Source: Chionis minor (Eukaryota; Chordata; Aves; Charadriiformes; Chionididae). Taken from it: a stretch of 64,000 nucleotides of DNA. A program made the position numbers and the translations under genes. The notes under the pieces are model-generated. The model worked only from the letters and a program-made list of their open reading frames with translations, made no database searches and was not told the DNA's origin. Below, piece by piece: positions 13,901 through 27,744 of the stretch; within the stretch, counting starts at the first letter, position 1; the number at the start of each line of letters is the position of its first letter. The stretch covers positions 248,001-312,000 of the forward strand of contig VZSF01003229.1 of assembly GCA_013398295.1 (NCBI GenBank). Direction: 5' to 3'.

Positions 13901-16400
13901 ACATTACAAGATCACTCAGGTTGCAAGGTAAAGCACCTAGAAATCTAGGAAATACTGAATTAGGGTTGCCAATGTCACATTAAATTTCCCCCTTCACACA
14001 CAGATTGATTAGAAGCTTTACTTACATGACCAAGTTCAATTTTTTCCTAAAGCACCTATGAATCTGCACTGCAATGAATACTGAGCACTCAACAGATCAA
14101 TACCTTTTTAATGAAATTACAAGTTCATTTAACAGAACAAGCTCCACTTCTGATAGTATAGAAGTAAGTCAGCAGACCTCTTTTTGCCCAATGCCCAGCA
14201 GCCCCAAATTGAAAATTTAACATCAGTTTCCCTGAAGTGCAGAGTTTCAGGAAGTCCTACTGAAGTTACAGCACCCAGATGACTACGCTTTACAAAGAAT
14301 TTTGGCACATCAAGTTGTACATTGTGTGCGTGCTACTGATAAGCATATCAACTTTCAATACATCCTACATTACTGGAGTTGTTCGGATTCTATACATATA
14401 AAGGAAAAACTTGAGCTAAGCAGTATTATAATTACTTGCACAGCTTAAGGAATTAGGGGTATTTTTATTATTTGTAATTAAGATAACCTTGCAAGGTCAA
14501 TAGATAAGCTGTGGAAACGAAATGGCATCAGAACTAGGGACTAAGCATATTGTCAAATTAAGTGAGTTGATGAATGCCAAGAGTTAATCAGGGCCATAAG
14601 GATGTTCTCAAGCATCAAGAGCTGGAAGAGACGACCTCCAGATGTCCCCTTCAGTCTACAATATTCCGTCAATGGCATTGACAACTACTACCATATATAA
14701 TGCCTTTACTCAGACAATCAGCTTTGAGAGAGCACTGATGCTTCATTCCAATGAAGATCTCTTTAGTGTGTCCTAACAGCACTAAAGGAGGAGATTAATC
14801 CCAGTACAGAGTTTTACTCACAGGATCTGGTCCTGAATAAACACCTAGCTTAAAGATCACCTAGAATGAGATTTCACTTGCATTTTGAAATAATACAAGA
14901 GAGTGGATTATTTTAATCTAAAGAGATATCATCATGAGTAATCCAAAAGATGACTATGAACTAAAGTTGGGGGGAAAAAATACACTCACTTATTTTGTAT
15001 GTTACACCATTTGTGCATGTACGGTTTCACTTCTTGTGCTACACACTAACAAAGACATCACACTTTTTTTTTTTAAAGTAAAAACATGTTCCCATTCACA
15101 TTTTCCCCCAAGAGTATATTAATTAAATGCTGGAGCAAACTGGAATTGAGAAGCATAGACATAGATGAGAAAGAATAAAGAAAGTGAGGGAAAGGGATGG
15201 AAAAGATCTCTGCTTATGAGTTTCCTGCCTGATCGTCTGAAGTGGAAACAACAAAACTCTTATGAAAATTAGGGAAGGCTTGATGTTCCGGCCATGTGGT
15301 TTGTATCAGATGCCAACCTCTTTTAATTAGAGTACAATCTTTTTTAAAGAAATCACATTAGTATTTTGCAGGGCCCGTTAGGATGCTTCTTTCAGGGTCA
15401 TAGCCATATTTCAAAGGCACTTTGTTTACATTTCCTTTTCTGCTTTGTACTTCATATATAGGATTAGCAGGTACTTAGAGGGGGGGAAAAAATCCATACA
15501 CAAAGGATGGATAAAATATCAGGACCCTTTTTACTTGAGTTTTATGTAAAATAAGTTCACTGTAAAAGAAGCATTTGCATCTTAATAGATAATTAAACTG
15601 TATGATTAATCACCATGCAGCTAAACTAAAACAACACATGCAATTCTGCGTTTCTGCCAGAGTAAAAATGCATGGCTGTGGATCATAATGGAGGAAAACG
15701 TATGCCATGTAAGCTAACACAGGTTATTTATCTGACAAATTTTGGGAAGATAAATAGGACTTTAGCACTCAGAATAAAATAGGACTTAAACAGGACTTTT
15801 GCACTTAGAAGTGCAAAACTGACTGCACTAGCTGAACATCACCCAAGCAGACAAACCTAATCTAGGAGGGTACTGCCAAGGGCTACTCGAAAAGCTCCTT
15901 TCCCTATTAAACTCCCAAGGAGCTGAAGGTGCCAAGTATCTCACAGGAAAACATGGGCAGCCCACAGCTGGCTGTCTTCAGGATAGCTGGGAGTCTCGAG
16001 AGTCAAATCTAACATGACTAAACTCTCAAGTGCTCCAGAGAAGGCAAAACCAACCCAGGACCTAAAAGTTCAAGAGAGCTTTGGCTTTCTGTCTAGTACT
16101 CCCTCTTGCTGACTACCTCTCCAGTCTCTGCTTAACAAGCTATCCACTATTCAATTACCCAAGGGGAACTAGATGGGAGAATGATAGATGACCCAAGTTC
16201 TGATTAAATATCCTGCTTCTCTGGTATTGCTGTGATTAATCTACATCACAGTTCAGCAGTTCAGATGCAATTACTAGGTTGGGACTAATGAAATTAGTGT
16301 TGTCTAGACAGCTGTGAAACTTCTAAGTTTATGAGTAAAATCATATCAATACATAATTGTTACAAAAGCATTGAAGTCAACACAGTTAACAGAATGATCA
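7921..16400. other. Intronic sequence, no gene seen
   Basis: No exon or clear transposon is visible. Notable items are a C-rich run (11,097-11,118) followed by A's, an A-run and a T-run facing each other at 11,460-11,490, and an open 83-codon plus-strand frame at 8,942-9,193 with no recognised homology. Confidence 0.6.
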
Positions 16401-17480
16401 ATGCAAGAGTCAGTGTTTGTCATTTCCAATGACAATTTTGGAAGGGCTCAGATTTTACTCCGACTCTTTCTCCTAGGGTTTTCTTGCATGTACCTAATCT
16501 TCCTTCCCAACAGGTCTGCACTCAGGAGAAACCGTTTCTTTACACTGCAAGGTACGGAGGGCAGCAGTGTTTCTCCTACATAGCTAAGTGCTGCTTACTA
16601 TCACTTAGGTTTTCTTATATGATAACACACCTCAAAGAGAAACAAAAGGAAGAAGATGCAAGAGCAAGCAAAAGATTGTTTCAGTTCAGCTGCCAGTCAC
16701 CCTCCAGAGCGTGTAGGAACCACCAAGATCATTTTGAAAAAAAACGTAACAAAGGGAAAAAGAAAACCCCCCAACAGATGAACGTGGGAAACAAAGGTGG
16801 AGACCTGAGCCGAGAGATCAGTTTATGTTCATTGCTGGAATTACCAACTCAGAGAGATACCACTTAAAACCAGCCTTTAAATGAACGACTGTCCTACCAC
16901 TTCCTTTTGCTGGATGTTACACTTCTGCATCAGAGGGCAGTATGTGCAATTTCCCATTTAGGATCATACCTTAATCACACAGCAGGTGACAAATCCAAGT
17001 CAGAAGATTACTAGCCAGCTGATTTGCCCTAGGTGCTGGCAAAGCATGGTTCCCAGCCACAGCAGCTACCCCACTGCGCTACACAGCCCTCTGACTGGCA
17101 GCCAGTGCCTGCTGAGCAAGGTTATCGGGAGGAGCTGCTCCGCAATTGCTGTGTGCCAGTCCCCAGAGCAGCCTCTTGACTCTGCAGAGCTCACACCAGT
17201 TTTTAGACACCAAAGCACCATGAAGCCCATCTGCACAACTGCTGCACACCATCAGTCGGGCAGCAGTCAGGTGAGAAGGGGAGGAAAAAAAAAAAGAAAG
17301 TTCAAAATCCCACAGGCCACAAACCTTAACCCTGTAATGGTATGTTTAAACAGACTGACATACTCAATTCTCTGTATGTTGTTGTTGATGCAACTGTGTA
17401 TTGGGCTTGTAGGAGCTTTTAACATACTTCGTCCCTCTACTGAGCCCTACAGAAACTCTCCTGTACAGAAGAGATGCTGA
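16401..17480 (+). other. Intronic region with two unusually long open frames, not recognised
   Basis: Plus-strand frames of 127 codons (16,484-16,867) and 164 codons (16,986-17,480) lie close together. The second includes a lysine/arginine patch (GGKKKRKFKIP) and a hydrophobic stretch near residues 124-145. No family is recognised, and open frames of this size are expected occasionally in 64 kb of six-frame sequence. It lies antisense to PDE1C. Confidence 0.15.
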
Positions 17481-20400
17481 ACACAAACCTCTCTGATGCC
17501 ATGGTTACATACACAGAAAACACACTGAAATAAGACATAGTACTTAGGACAACGCAAGCAGTGCAGAGGATGGACACATACAGAGCAATCATTCATTCTG
17601 CAAACCATCTCAGCCCCCCAAAAAAATCCTCTTGCAACAACTCAAGATCTCTGGCCAGAGACGTGTTTATAATTAATTAACAATCATGGCAGCAGTAAGG
17701 AAAATTGGGAGAAAAGCAGAGATGCAAACAGAATGACAGTGTCAGCTCCACATTAGGAAAACAACTGTGAGCATATTTACCTTCTCCCCATTCTTGTGTC
17801 TTGCACTACACAATGCCTACCTGTATAGTTCAGCACAGAAATTTCCAAATTGGTATTTTCCACTAAACTGTTATAGCTCAAACCCACCTCATCCATGACT
17901 CAAGCCACCACACTTCAGTCTCTTGTGGCTGTGACACACAAGCACACACGTAGCCTGTCCTGCCAATGCTGCATTGGAGTGATCATCTTCGGCACAAGGT
18001 GACAGCAAACAGGAGGGGTGACTGTGATGTCTTAGCCCATCACATCACCATGTTGGCTTATCTGCCAGCTCCCTCCATCATCACACAACATTAAAGGGCA
18101 CATTCAGCAAAGCTGCAGGGTTTAGTCTTTAGGAAGCACTCTGCAGGAGTCTCAAATCCAGTTAAAGTCAACACAAACTAAAGATGCTCAGCACGCCATG
18201 AGATTAAGTCACCAATTAATACTCCACATGCAGGGCAAGGGGAGTCAGCTCAACACCAAAAAATCTCATGCTGCAAAGAGGGTGCTCTGAAGTAACCAAG
18301 CACAAGGGCTCTAAAGAAAAAAAAAAAAATCTGTCAAAGACCCCCATCAGGCCTTCCTTCTTCAAGAAGGCAGTAACGTAACTAGATCAGGTAGCTGTAA
18401 TAGGCCTTGTTAATCAGCAGGATCCTCGTTTTCCTTCAGCCTCCTGCAAAGGCACAGGTCATTAGCAACACTACAAGCCCACAATCCATTTTGTTATTAC
18501 AGCATGAGTAAGCGAGAGGAGTTAGAACCAGCAGATCTTGCAGAAGGAACAGTGACATTTATTAGTGTTTGACCTCAAGGATAAATATTTCTGTCTTTAC
18601 TCGGGGTGAACTACCACTAACGTCAGAGACTACCACTATCAGCAGAGGGGATTTGGAGCAGCAGCACAAGATAGACTTCCAAAAGGGGAAACAATCAGTA
18701 GACTAGCATTTGCCTGGGAACAAAACTGATCTGGTAACATGAAAATCCTCCTTCACAACCCCTAACAAGAAGAGACAGACAACTCACAAATATCTTCAAG
18801 TCCTCTGTGATTTACTCTTACCTCTGTGATGTTTTCTTGTATTTTCTCCTGCAGGAAAAGAACAAAATACAACTGAGATAAGAAGGCTCCACTGGTGAGG
18901 AGGAAAAAAGGAGAGGGTCAGAAATCAGGAGCAATTAAGTGAAGTCACTTCTGCCATAAGATTGCCCCAAACCTGATGTAGCAATTCCCTTCTGCTAACT
19001 TCAGTGGTGGTTGCCACTAACTTCAGTAGAAAGAGGTGTGTGTTTGCTAGTATATAGTACATCTTGCCTTTTCTTGTCAGACAGGATTGCTGCAGCTAGG
19101 AAAGAATGACTTAGTACTCTAAATGCCTTAATAAGAAGCCCCAGCGGCAGGAATTTACTTCTGCTTAGTAGTAAAGTAGTTTTTATATCTCTATCCAGCA
19201 GATAAGGATGGCCTTATCTGTGGAGAACCCACAAAGGTAGAGTGGTGGTGATGTGATGCATCCAGACACGTTGGCTGCACTCAGTGGAAAACCCCAGCGG
19301 TTTTACAGCAGCCTTGTTCGGAAGACAAAGTCTAGATCCTAGCAAGTTCTCTACTCCACCAAATCCCAGACACCAGACCACTGAGCTTCACTTCGTTACG
19401 TGTGTCTTGGGACCTAACTGACCTGAGCCCAGGACTAGGAATGACAAGAGCAGATAAGCACACTGACAGCACCTCTTCTCCCCAGCCTACACCACATCAA
19501 TTGCAGCAAACGTTGTAAACCCCTTGTGCTTCTTAGCACGGTGGATTTTGTCTTCTACAGCAGGCAACAGCACAAGCTGACAACGCTCAGAGCAAGGCAA
19601 TAATCCTGAGCCCTGCTGCATAGTTACCTATGTGGCTACACAGTTAGCTGCAGTGGCACTGTATGTTGTCCGTGAGCATTTATCCTTTATCCTACAACTG
19701 CCTTTTCCAATGGCCTTGCACAGTGCCTGGCAAAACAGGGCATCGGTTTCTCTTGAGCTCTGCTTTTGTGTTTTAAAGTACGCCTAATGATCTCTCAGCT
19801 TCACAAGTAGTGATGGGAACTAGTCTCAGCGTGGACTGTGATGAGGAGCGCAAGATCAACAGACAGTCCCCAACTTTCCCATTTGTAAGTGATATTGTTA
19901 CAATGGGTGTACTGCTGTAAGTATGGGGTTCTGCTTTTTCATCTCCAATTCTACTGCGCGTGGAAAATTGTGGCTAAGGCAGGCCCACAAAACCCAAACA
20001 AGGAGTACTGTTACTTAAAAATAAGAAGAAATATGTCAAAAAGGAACACGGTGCTATTTTATACTTCATAAGAAGCATGAATAATGTCACCTGGTTGTCA
20101 AATGTTTCACCCAATATTACCTTTAGAAACTGCACTCATGCTTGTACTTACTTCTATATTCTGACCATGTTAGAATCCTAAAAATCCTAGATATTTACTT
20201 TAAAAGGATTTAAAAATATTTCATTTACACTTCACTGTGTGAAGAATTACTTATTTAAACTTAAACAGATGCAAAGGAGTAAAAGCGCAAACATTCATAG
20301 CAGTATCAAGATTCTAGCACGCTGGCATTCAGGATGCTGACACACACAAGCAGAAGCCCATTGGCACATATCTGATTCTAAGGGAATTTTTTATTTTAAT

Positions 20401-23400
20401 TTCAGTACAGTGAAAGTAGAAATTTCATTTTGAAGAATTTAGATTCGGAAGTTTATATTCTGACAAATACAGAACTCCACTAAATTTTCTTGGGGGGGGG
20501 GGGAAAAGTGCAAACCCCTCCACCTGAGTAGCCATTCCAATCCAGGTTGATTAAAATAACTTATTCCCAAGAAATCTATATTTGTTTAGATTTTTATTTC
20601 TGCTATATAACTTATAAAATTTTCAAATGAAGTTATTTGCAAGTGAATTCTTTCCCCTTGGAGTGTTTTATGGTGCATTCCAGCACTATCAGAACTATTT
20701 TTCCCTTTATTGGTTAGTGACTTTCATATCATTTTATAAAGTGTTTCCCTTTCAGCTAATCTTCACACTTGAGTAAAGGTACCATTCGTTAACTCCTGAT
20801 CAGCTAAAATGTTCTTGTATATTTTAAAGAGGTGACACAGCCTTAGGGTGTTCTTTGCACTTGAGTAATAACATCACTTTTCAGATCAGTCACATCTTCA
20901 ATACTCCTTTTACTCAAGAATACTTATTCTTTATTAGAAAATCATGTACTATCACAGATGATAGTACTAGGAAAAAAGCATTTGCCTAGTCATAGGTGTT
21001 TTAAAAAACATATACACTTTTTTTATTATTGTTGTTCATTGTTTCCACACCTGCAGTCCAATTACAGTCAAAGTTTACATGTATCAAGTTAGTGACTGCA
21101 TTTACAGGCACTGAATTTGCATGTTACAGTTGAAGAGAATATAACTAAAGGAACCCTTGTTTATACACTCAGCATCGCTACTGCATACACTTACTTTAAA
21201 AGGAACACCACCACTAGCAGCTTATGGTATCCAGGAAAAACAAGAAAAACCAACACAAAACAAACAAACCCATATGCCTGAGCTTCCAGCATTTCAAAAC
21301 CAAGGTTTGACAAGGCTACTCACCAACATTATAAAAAGATGGTGTTGATAACATATAGCTGTTTCTGAGTATAGCTTTCAGCTTGCTTTTAGATACACAG
21401 ACAGCATTGACATCCACCTCTTTTATGCTTACAAACCACCACTTACACCTGCCTTCCATTAAATGAGATCATTGCAATCAAGGAAATTAAAAGGTGCCTC
21501 TTCTAATACCACAGCCAGCACCAGTGGTTGGCTGCAATTAGCAGCCATGCGAATTACCAAGAGAAAACTAGAGGGTAGGAATCTGGGTTTGCTTGGGTTG
21601 GCTGTTTATTTTAAAAAAGATGCAGGACAAGCTATCCTGGTTTATCTCCCCAGGAGAAGTCTATGCAAAGAGGAACTAGCTACAAAGCTGCCTTTAGCAG
21701 ATGCTCTGGGATCAACCTGGAAATGCACGTCTTCTAGACAAGCTCAAGGGATACGCGACTTTCGGAACAAACCCAAGCTCTCCCTCTTTCCCAGGAAGAA
21801 AAGAATGAGAGGGACCTAATGGAGGTGGCATTACTGCTTCCCACACCTGTGGACCGTCCTACATTCATACCTACAAGAGACTTATTGATATTATGAAATC
21901 AGAGTAAGTTCAATTTCTTTTCCCACTGCACACGTGCTGTGCCAGAACTGCCACATATAGTCAACTCCTGTTACTTGCTGTGGAATGTATTACTCATAGG
22001 TCTGCATTTAGCTTACATTTAAAAAAAAAAATTAGAACAAGGTAGATTTTTTTTTTCTTTTCAAGCTAAAGAAAATTAGCAGGTGACTCATGCTAGGTAG
22101 GCCCTATATTACTTGTGTAAATGAGAAATAATTTCACTCAGCTTAATGCAATTACACCTGCACGAGTGTAACATGAAGTGAGTCAGTCCTAGCACAAGAA
22201 GGCTGCTGAAACCTAATGAAAATAAACCCAGTAAGAGTTTTAAAAATAGGTATTTTGTAACAATCAAAACTCAACAAAGTGGTGGGTAGGACAAAATTTC
22301 TGATTCAAATGAGATGAAGTCAACAAGAGAGTTGCGCCCGCGATTTCTGCTCTTCTGGGGATGAATGAATCCTTTGTGTGGCTAAAGGAATAACACAATA
22401 TACTGGTACAACATAAAATTAGGACAGACTTTTGAATGTATTTAAGCAGCAACAAGATGTAGCTACAGCTATATGGGCACTCAATTCCTGTTGTAATAAA
22501 CAGATGCACAAAATTTCTCTCCGTGTTTTGATGCCCATCAGCTTCTTGAAGGCTAAGTATCTGTTCCCAGGGTTATGTTTCTAACTCTGCCATTAAATTC
22601 TGGTGCACCCTCAGGCAAATTGCTTTCTTCCTATATTTCCCCTTCAGACTCTGTTTGTTAGCTCTTTGGGGTTGTGGCTTTAGCACATCAATTTATGACA
22701 GTGGGGCATAGCTGGAACCCAAATAACACTACTTTTGAGTTGTTGCAAAATGCTCCCTCCCTTCTTGTGCATCTAGAAACACAGAGATTAAGAGAATTCA
22801 ATAGAAACACACAAAAGACGTGCCTGAGTTTGGTAATGACATTCTCAGGCCTTATTGTTCTGAGAGAGATGAGTGAGTTAATGCAACTGAGTAGGTATGG
22901 AGAGGAGCGAGGGCGGAGAGGTTGGGGGAATTAAATAACTCTGCCAACTGCTCTGGTTTTGCCCCATAATCATACAACTCAGAATATCAACTAGCTAGAT
23001 CAACTGCTCTTTCACTCCTACTCAGCCTCCAAAGAATTACCTAAACCACATAAATTTTTTTACTCATAATAGTGGCTTGGTTAACATGGTGTTATTTCAC
23101 ATTCATTCCACAGGGTTTGGTATTAATGGCATCTTTTCAGTATATGGAGTAAAACAGTGGGTGCTGCAGGAGAATCTTTGCCTAACTTCATCCCTGGAAA
23201 TTTATACTAAAATCTGAAAGTTAATGAACGTCACGCTCTACTCACACGCTGCTGCTAGAGACTTATATCTGCCTTTGGTAAGGTCTCTGCAGGCTTCTAA
23301 CTTCAAGTGTGGTGATCAGCCTTAGGCCACCAGCTGATGGATGTGCAGTTAAAAACCTAAGGTACACACAAGTGAGTGCAGGTGACATTTTTCAGTGAGT

Positions 23401-26400
23401 TAATGCTTCCCAACTCAGGAATGCCAAGTGCCACAAGCATGCCCTAAGCCTGCTGAGGTGGTCAAGTGACTCAGTTTTGAAGCTGAAGCTCAGAATCAGC
23501 ACTCACAGTGGCTTAATCTAACGCATTTTGTTTTGCTTGGCCTTTGCAATGGGTTCGAAGGGCGCACACAGTTGGACAAAGTAGTTTAGCAAGCCAAAAG
23601 ATAGATCTCTTGACGTCCTTAAAACTCAGTGGTCAGTAGCTTTCCCCTTCCTACCACAGGCTGACAAGGCACAAAGCCTGGATCTAACACAGTGTCTGCT
23701 CTCAGGTTGGAACCGTGCTTCTTCAAGAAAAATTACTTTTTAGGGCACCAAGAGACTAGATGAAGTGAATCCACTGCAGCAGTTTAAAAAGATATTGCCC
23801 CCAGCCACCTTGTGCACAGTGTCCTGCCACGGGTCAGCACCCTTGCAGCACGGCTGGTGGATGCAAGTGCATCCCTGGGCATCAGCTGCTCCAGTGCAAA
23901 GTTCAGCCTTTTGGCCTAAACTGCCAACAAAGGTGGCTTTAAGCAAAGTTTCATATTGCCACCTGTGTGGTGGAGGCAGGGAGGCAAAAGAAACTACCAG
24001 GACATCAACTCTTTCAGCTGATGCAGCCTCGCCAGAGTTTGCCTGCTGTACCTTTATTTTTGTCACCGACATCAGTAAACATGATCAGAGCTACACACGG
24101 AGAAAGGAAACTCCTGCCTGAATAGGAACATGGTACAAATGCTACTTCTTCAGGGGAACCACAATTGTTAAAGAAAACCATTGCCAAAAGTAAATATTTA
24201 AAATGAGTTATTCATAGGCTCAAGGGGAAAGAGGGACTTTTCCTCTTCTATATTTAGAAGCCTTATAATTAGCATGTTGAAGATGTGAGTGGGAGCTTAA
24301 TCAACCGTTAACAAAAGCACCCAACAACGTCTGTCCTTCACTACTGGAGTCCCACCACATCCATAGCTCACACAAGCCGGGGCTATTCATCTCTGCTTCC
24401 CTGCAGGGCTCCTCTCACCAGCTCACTCGGAAGCACAGAGAGAAAAAGCGACTTACTGCGATGAAACATCCACCTTGTAACATGCACATTCTCACAGGCC
24501 TTTTTCTTTTCTTTGCTTTCCTGCCAGAGCTAGGCTTCTGATGTTAGAAGAGGCGTTAAGATAACTCTACTACAAGCCTGTTTTGTAGTTTAGCAAACCA
24601 ACAGTGAGATAAGCAATGAAATTTGGCAAAAGACAAACAAATCTGTCTACAGGTCAAATCTTGAAGATTTTTCTTGGTCTTTTGTTACCCATCAGTCAAT
24701 CTATGTTTCACTGAATGATATCTCTCCCCTTCCTTTTTCTCTAACAGTTGACCATAATTCATGTTTACTACTTTTGTCCCCAAATCCTTCCAGTTTATCG
24801 GTCCAGAATCCCCAAGATTTCCCCTCAATGGCCATGTCTAGGCAGGAGGATTAAGAGCATTTCTCATCTCCCAAGCCCAGGTGCCCTTTCTGGCCATATC
24901 ATGGCGGCACAGCAGTTCATACTGGGGGTAGGCACTAACCCCCTTTGTATCATGCCCAGGGAGGAGAGAGGGGCTGGAGGCTCAGATCAAGCTAGATTTT
25001 CTGACTGATGGGTTCACTTAAATAAATGGAAAATCTTTTCTCCCAGCAGCTCGATATTCTGAATCATGAAGTGCATTACCAATTAATCGTCATCATCACA
25101 GGATTAGTGATGCATTTATGTTACGTTACCAAAGCCTATATTAATAACCATGTATAAATCAATTCACAAAAACCCAATCTCGCAGCACAGACTACAGACC
25201 AGCATCTGTCAAAGCTCAGGATCCCACGGGAACCCTGACCAGGACTCAGAAATATATTGAGATCACCAGACTTCAAAGGGTATGATGCTATCAACTCCTG
25301 CTGGGTTTTTAATTCCTTAATTGGAACAGGAAGACCAGCTTACTTGCTTTACTCACTCTGTAGTCAATAAAAAAAGTTATCTATTTTTTCTTCCATATAG
25401 GCTGTTTACTACAATACAGTGGTAAGTTAAAAATAATACAATCACTAGGGACTAGTGACAACAAGGGGAAGAAATGGTAAGAAGTGGGTAAGGAAAGAAG
25501 AAAATATTTCAGCTGGTTCTTGAAATTTGATGGAGAGCTTATGTGGATTTTTAAAAAACATGAGGAGTCATTTTAAATGTCCCCCTGAACTACCTGGGGA
25601 CATAGTGAAATCATGAGAGGATGGGGCAGTCACTTGTCTCACCTTAAGTAGATTAGAAGAGCCTGTGTGCTCTGAAGCACGGGCCTGTATGACGCAGGCA
25701 CACAAAGACAAGAAACGTTCACAACTTGAAACAGGTACGATGATTTCAGTAGAAACAGGGACAAGACAGTTGAGAGGCACAACAGACACAGCTGAAAAAG
25801 TAGGGGAAGACATTCATATCTTGGAAACAAGAAGTACTGCTACAAAGTGGAAAGGAAACTTGCGCTCAACCCACAATCAGTAAATAACGTATGTAAATAA
25901 TTCAAGGTCAGAAAATATGCTCATTAATTTTGCCCAAGGAAAACGCTATTTTGATAAATTTTAGCTGATCTGTCTGACCATTGGATTTTACCAGTCTAGC
26001 TACTGAGTCTTCTAAACAACTGGGCAAAAAAGACACTCATCTCCAAAATTGATTGCAATCACTACGACCTTCAGATGATCAAACAATGTCTCCTGTGTTG
26101 CCTCTGCTTTGCTGTGACCTTTTGTCATCACATGGCTCTTACCTGTGGCTTAACAACCAGTTTCCTGCTTGGTCATTTGGGGGTCTAATGTGTTTACAGA
26201 GTCTACAGGAAGCAGAGCTGGAAAGGCAATGTGTTCAAATTCCCCTTACAGAAAAGCCTCTGTGATTGCACAGGCAGTGAGGAATGTCTTCTGCAGTACA
26301 GCTCAAGGTAGCTACAATCCCTTCTCTACCCGTTTAGTAAAGAGCGGACAGAGCCTGGAGGTGTTACAGATGGGTGTTATGGATATGATCTGAGCAGACT

Positions 26401-27713
26401 GATATTAATGATGCTATTACACTACATGCTGTCATGTGAGCTGATGACCTTAAATTGCACTAAAGTCCAAATTCCTTTGTTGTTCACACAGCCAGAGTGC
26501 TGGGCACTAATTCCCTAGCAAAGCAGGGATTCAAGTATGGGGAGGAGGAAGGATGAAGGGAGGAAGGGGGGTTGTAAGAAGGGAATCACTCTCAAGATTT
26601 GCTCCTGCAGATAATGAGGATACAACTGACTTGACCTGCTTGGCACTAGAAACTTGACCGATGGCTTGACCTCATCTCCCAAGGCTAGTGTAAATGCAGC
26701 CACCTACTGACCTTGGGCAGGAGGATTGGGTAGGACCCCATACAGCTATAATGTTATTATTCAAGGATTAGCATTAAGACATTTATTAGTTAAAGGTATT
26801 TTATTTTCTGATGACATAAAGAAGATCCATGATCAATTGTCATGCCTTTGTTTAGCTTCATTTAAACACAGGGCAATCATGATTTACTCAAACTTCAGTA
26901 AACAGCATCTGCTATCAGAAGAGGGAAGGTAACTGCCATGTATCTTTCCACAGCACAGTATGTATACCAAATGAGTAGAAAAAGCAAGAAAGGAAAATTA
27001 TATTTAATTAGCCTGCATTGAACATTGTATGTATAGGAAGGTTTTGAGCAAGACAGTCGGAAGTACAAGGATCTGCAGGGAGCCCTGGGAACCCAATGGG
27101 ACAGCTCAGTGCTCCAGCGTCATCACCAAACAAGGTTTTCAGTGCGGCCAAATCAAAAGGGCAAAGTCAAATTCAGTACTGGAACTGCCCTGTACTGAGC
27201 AATAGAATGGACTGGGACCTTAATGTGTTGGCATTTTAACTACAAAAGTAGTAGCAAACGTTGTTCTAAAAACTCCTAAAAATATTGTTTAATTTATGTA
27301 GATTTTGTACCGAGCCAGTACAATTACTGAAATCTTAAGGTTCTTCCTCTATATTTACTCAGTTTTCCATCAATCCTGATGTAAAAAAAACCTGAACAAC
27401 CAAAACCATAAGCAGAAAAAACAAGAAAAAACCCTGCCATTGCAGCTGGTGTGGATTTAGATGAAGAAAGATATGAAGTAAAAAGTAAAATGGCTCCATT
27501 TCTGAAAATCTAGCCCTTTGAAAATAATATGATCTACTGCTTATTCTGCTTTTTCTTAGTACACAACAAGCAAATTCTCTTGTGCTTCGCACACATCACA
27601 TTCTCAAGAAAAGTATGTGCTCATAAAAATCCAGTTACAGGAAAGTACATTTCAGGAAAATGAAGTCCTGAGGTCTGAAAAGAATATAGAGCAGTTCTCA
27701 GTATTCATGCTTT
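17481..27713. other. Intronic sequence, no gene seen
   Basis: No exon or recognisable transposon was identified. Simple-sequence items are a poly-A at about 18,317-18,330, a 12-base G-run at 20,492-20,503, and an A-run and T-run facing each other at 22,021-22,057. Opposing frames of 110 and 118 codons at 23,740-24,121 sit in a slightly more GC-rich patch and have no recognised similarity. Confidence 0.6.
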
Positions 27714-27744
27714 TAAATAAATAAATAAATACATAAATACATAA
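27714..27744. repeat. (AAAT)n-type microsatellite
   Basis: About seven copies of a TAAA/TACA tetranucleotide, with substitutions in the last units. Confidence 0.9.

Noticed and set aside
14600..14700. Possible decayed CR1 3' end (GAGCTGGAAGAGACGACCTCC)
   Set aside because: Only one short block resembles CR1, and the flanking blocks that should follow are not recognisable.
23545..23565. GGTTCGAAG resembling a tRNA B-box
   Set aside because: The flanking sequence does not form an acceptor or T-arm stem and no A-box lies at the right distance.
23740..24121. Opposed 110- and 118-codon frames with many cysteines
   Set aside because: Mirror-image open frames in GC-richer sequence are typical shadows, and no family fits either strand.
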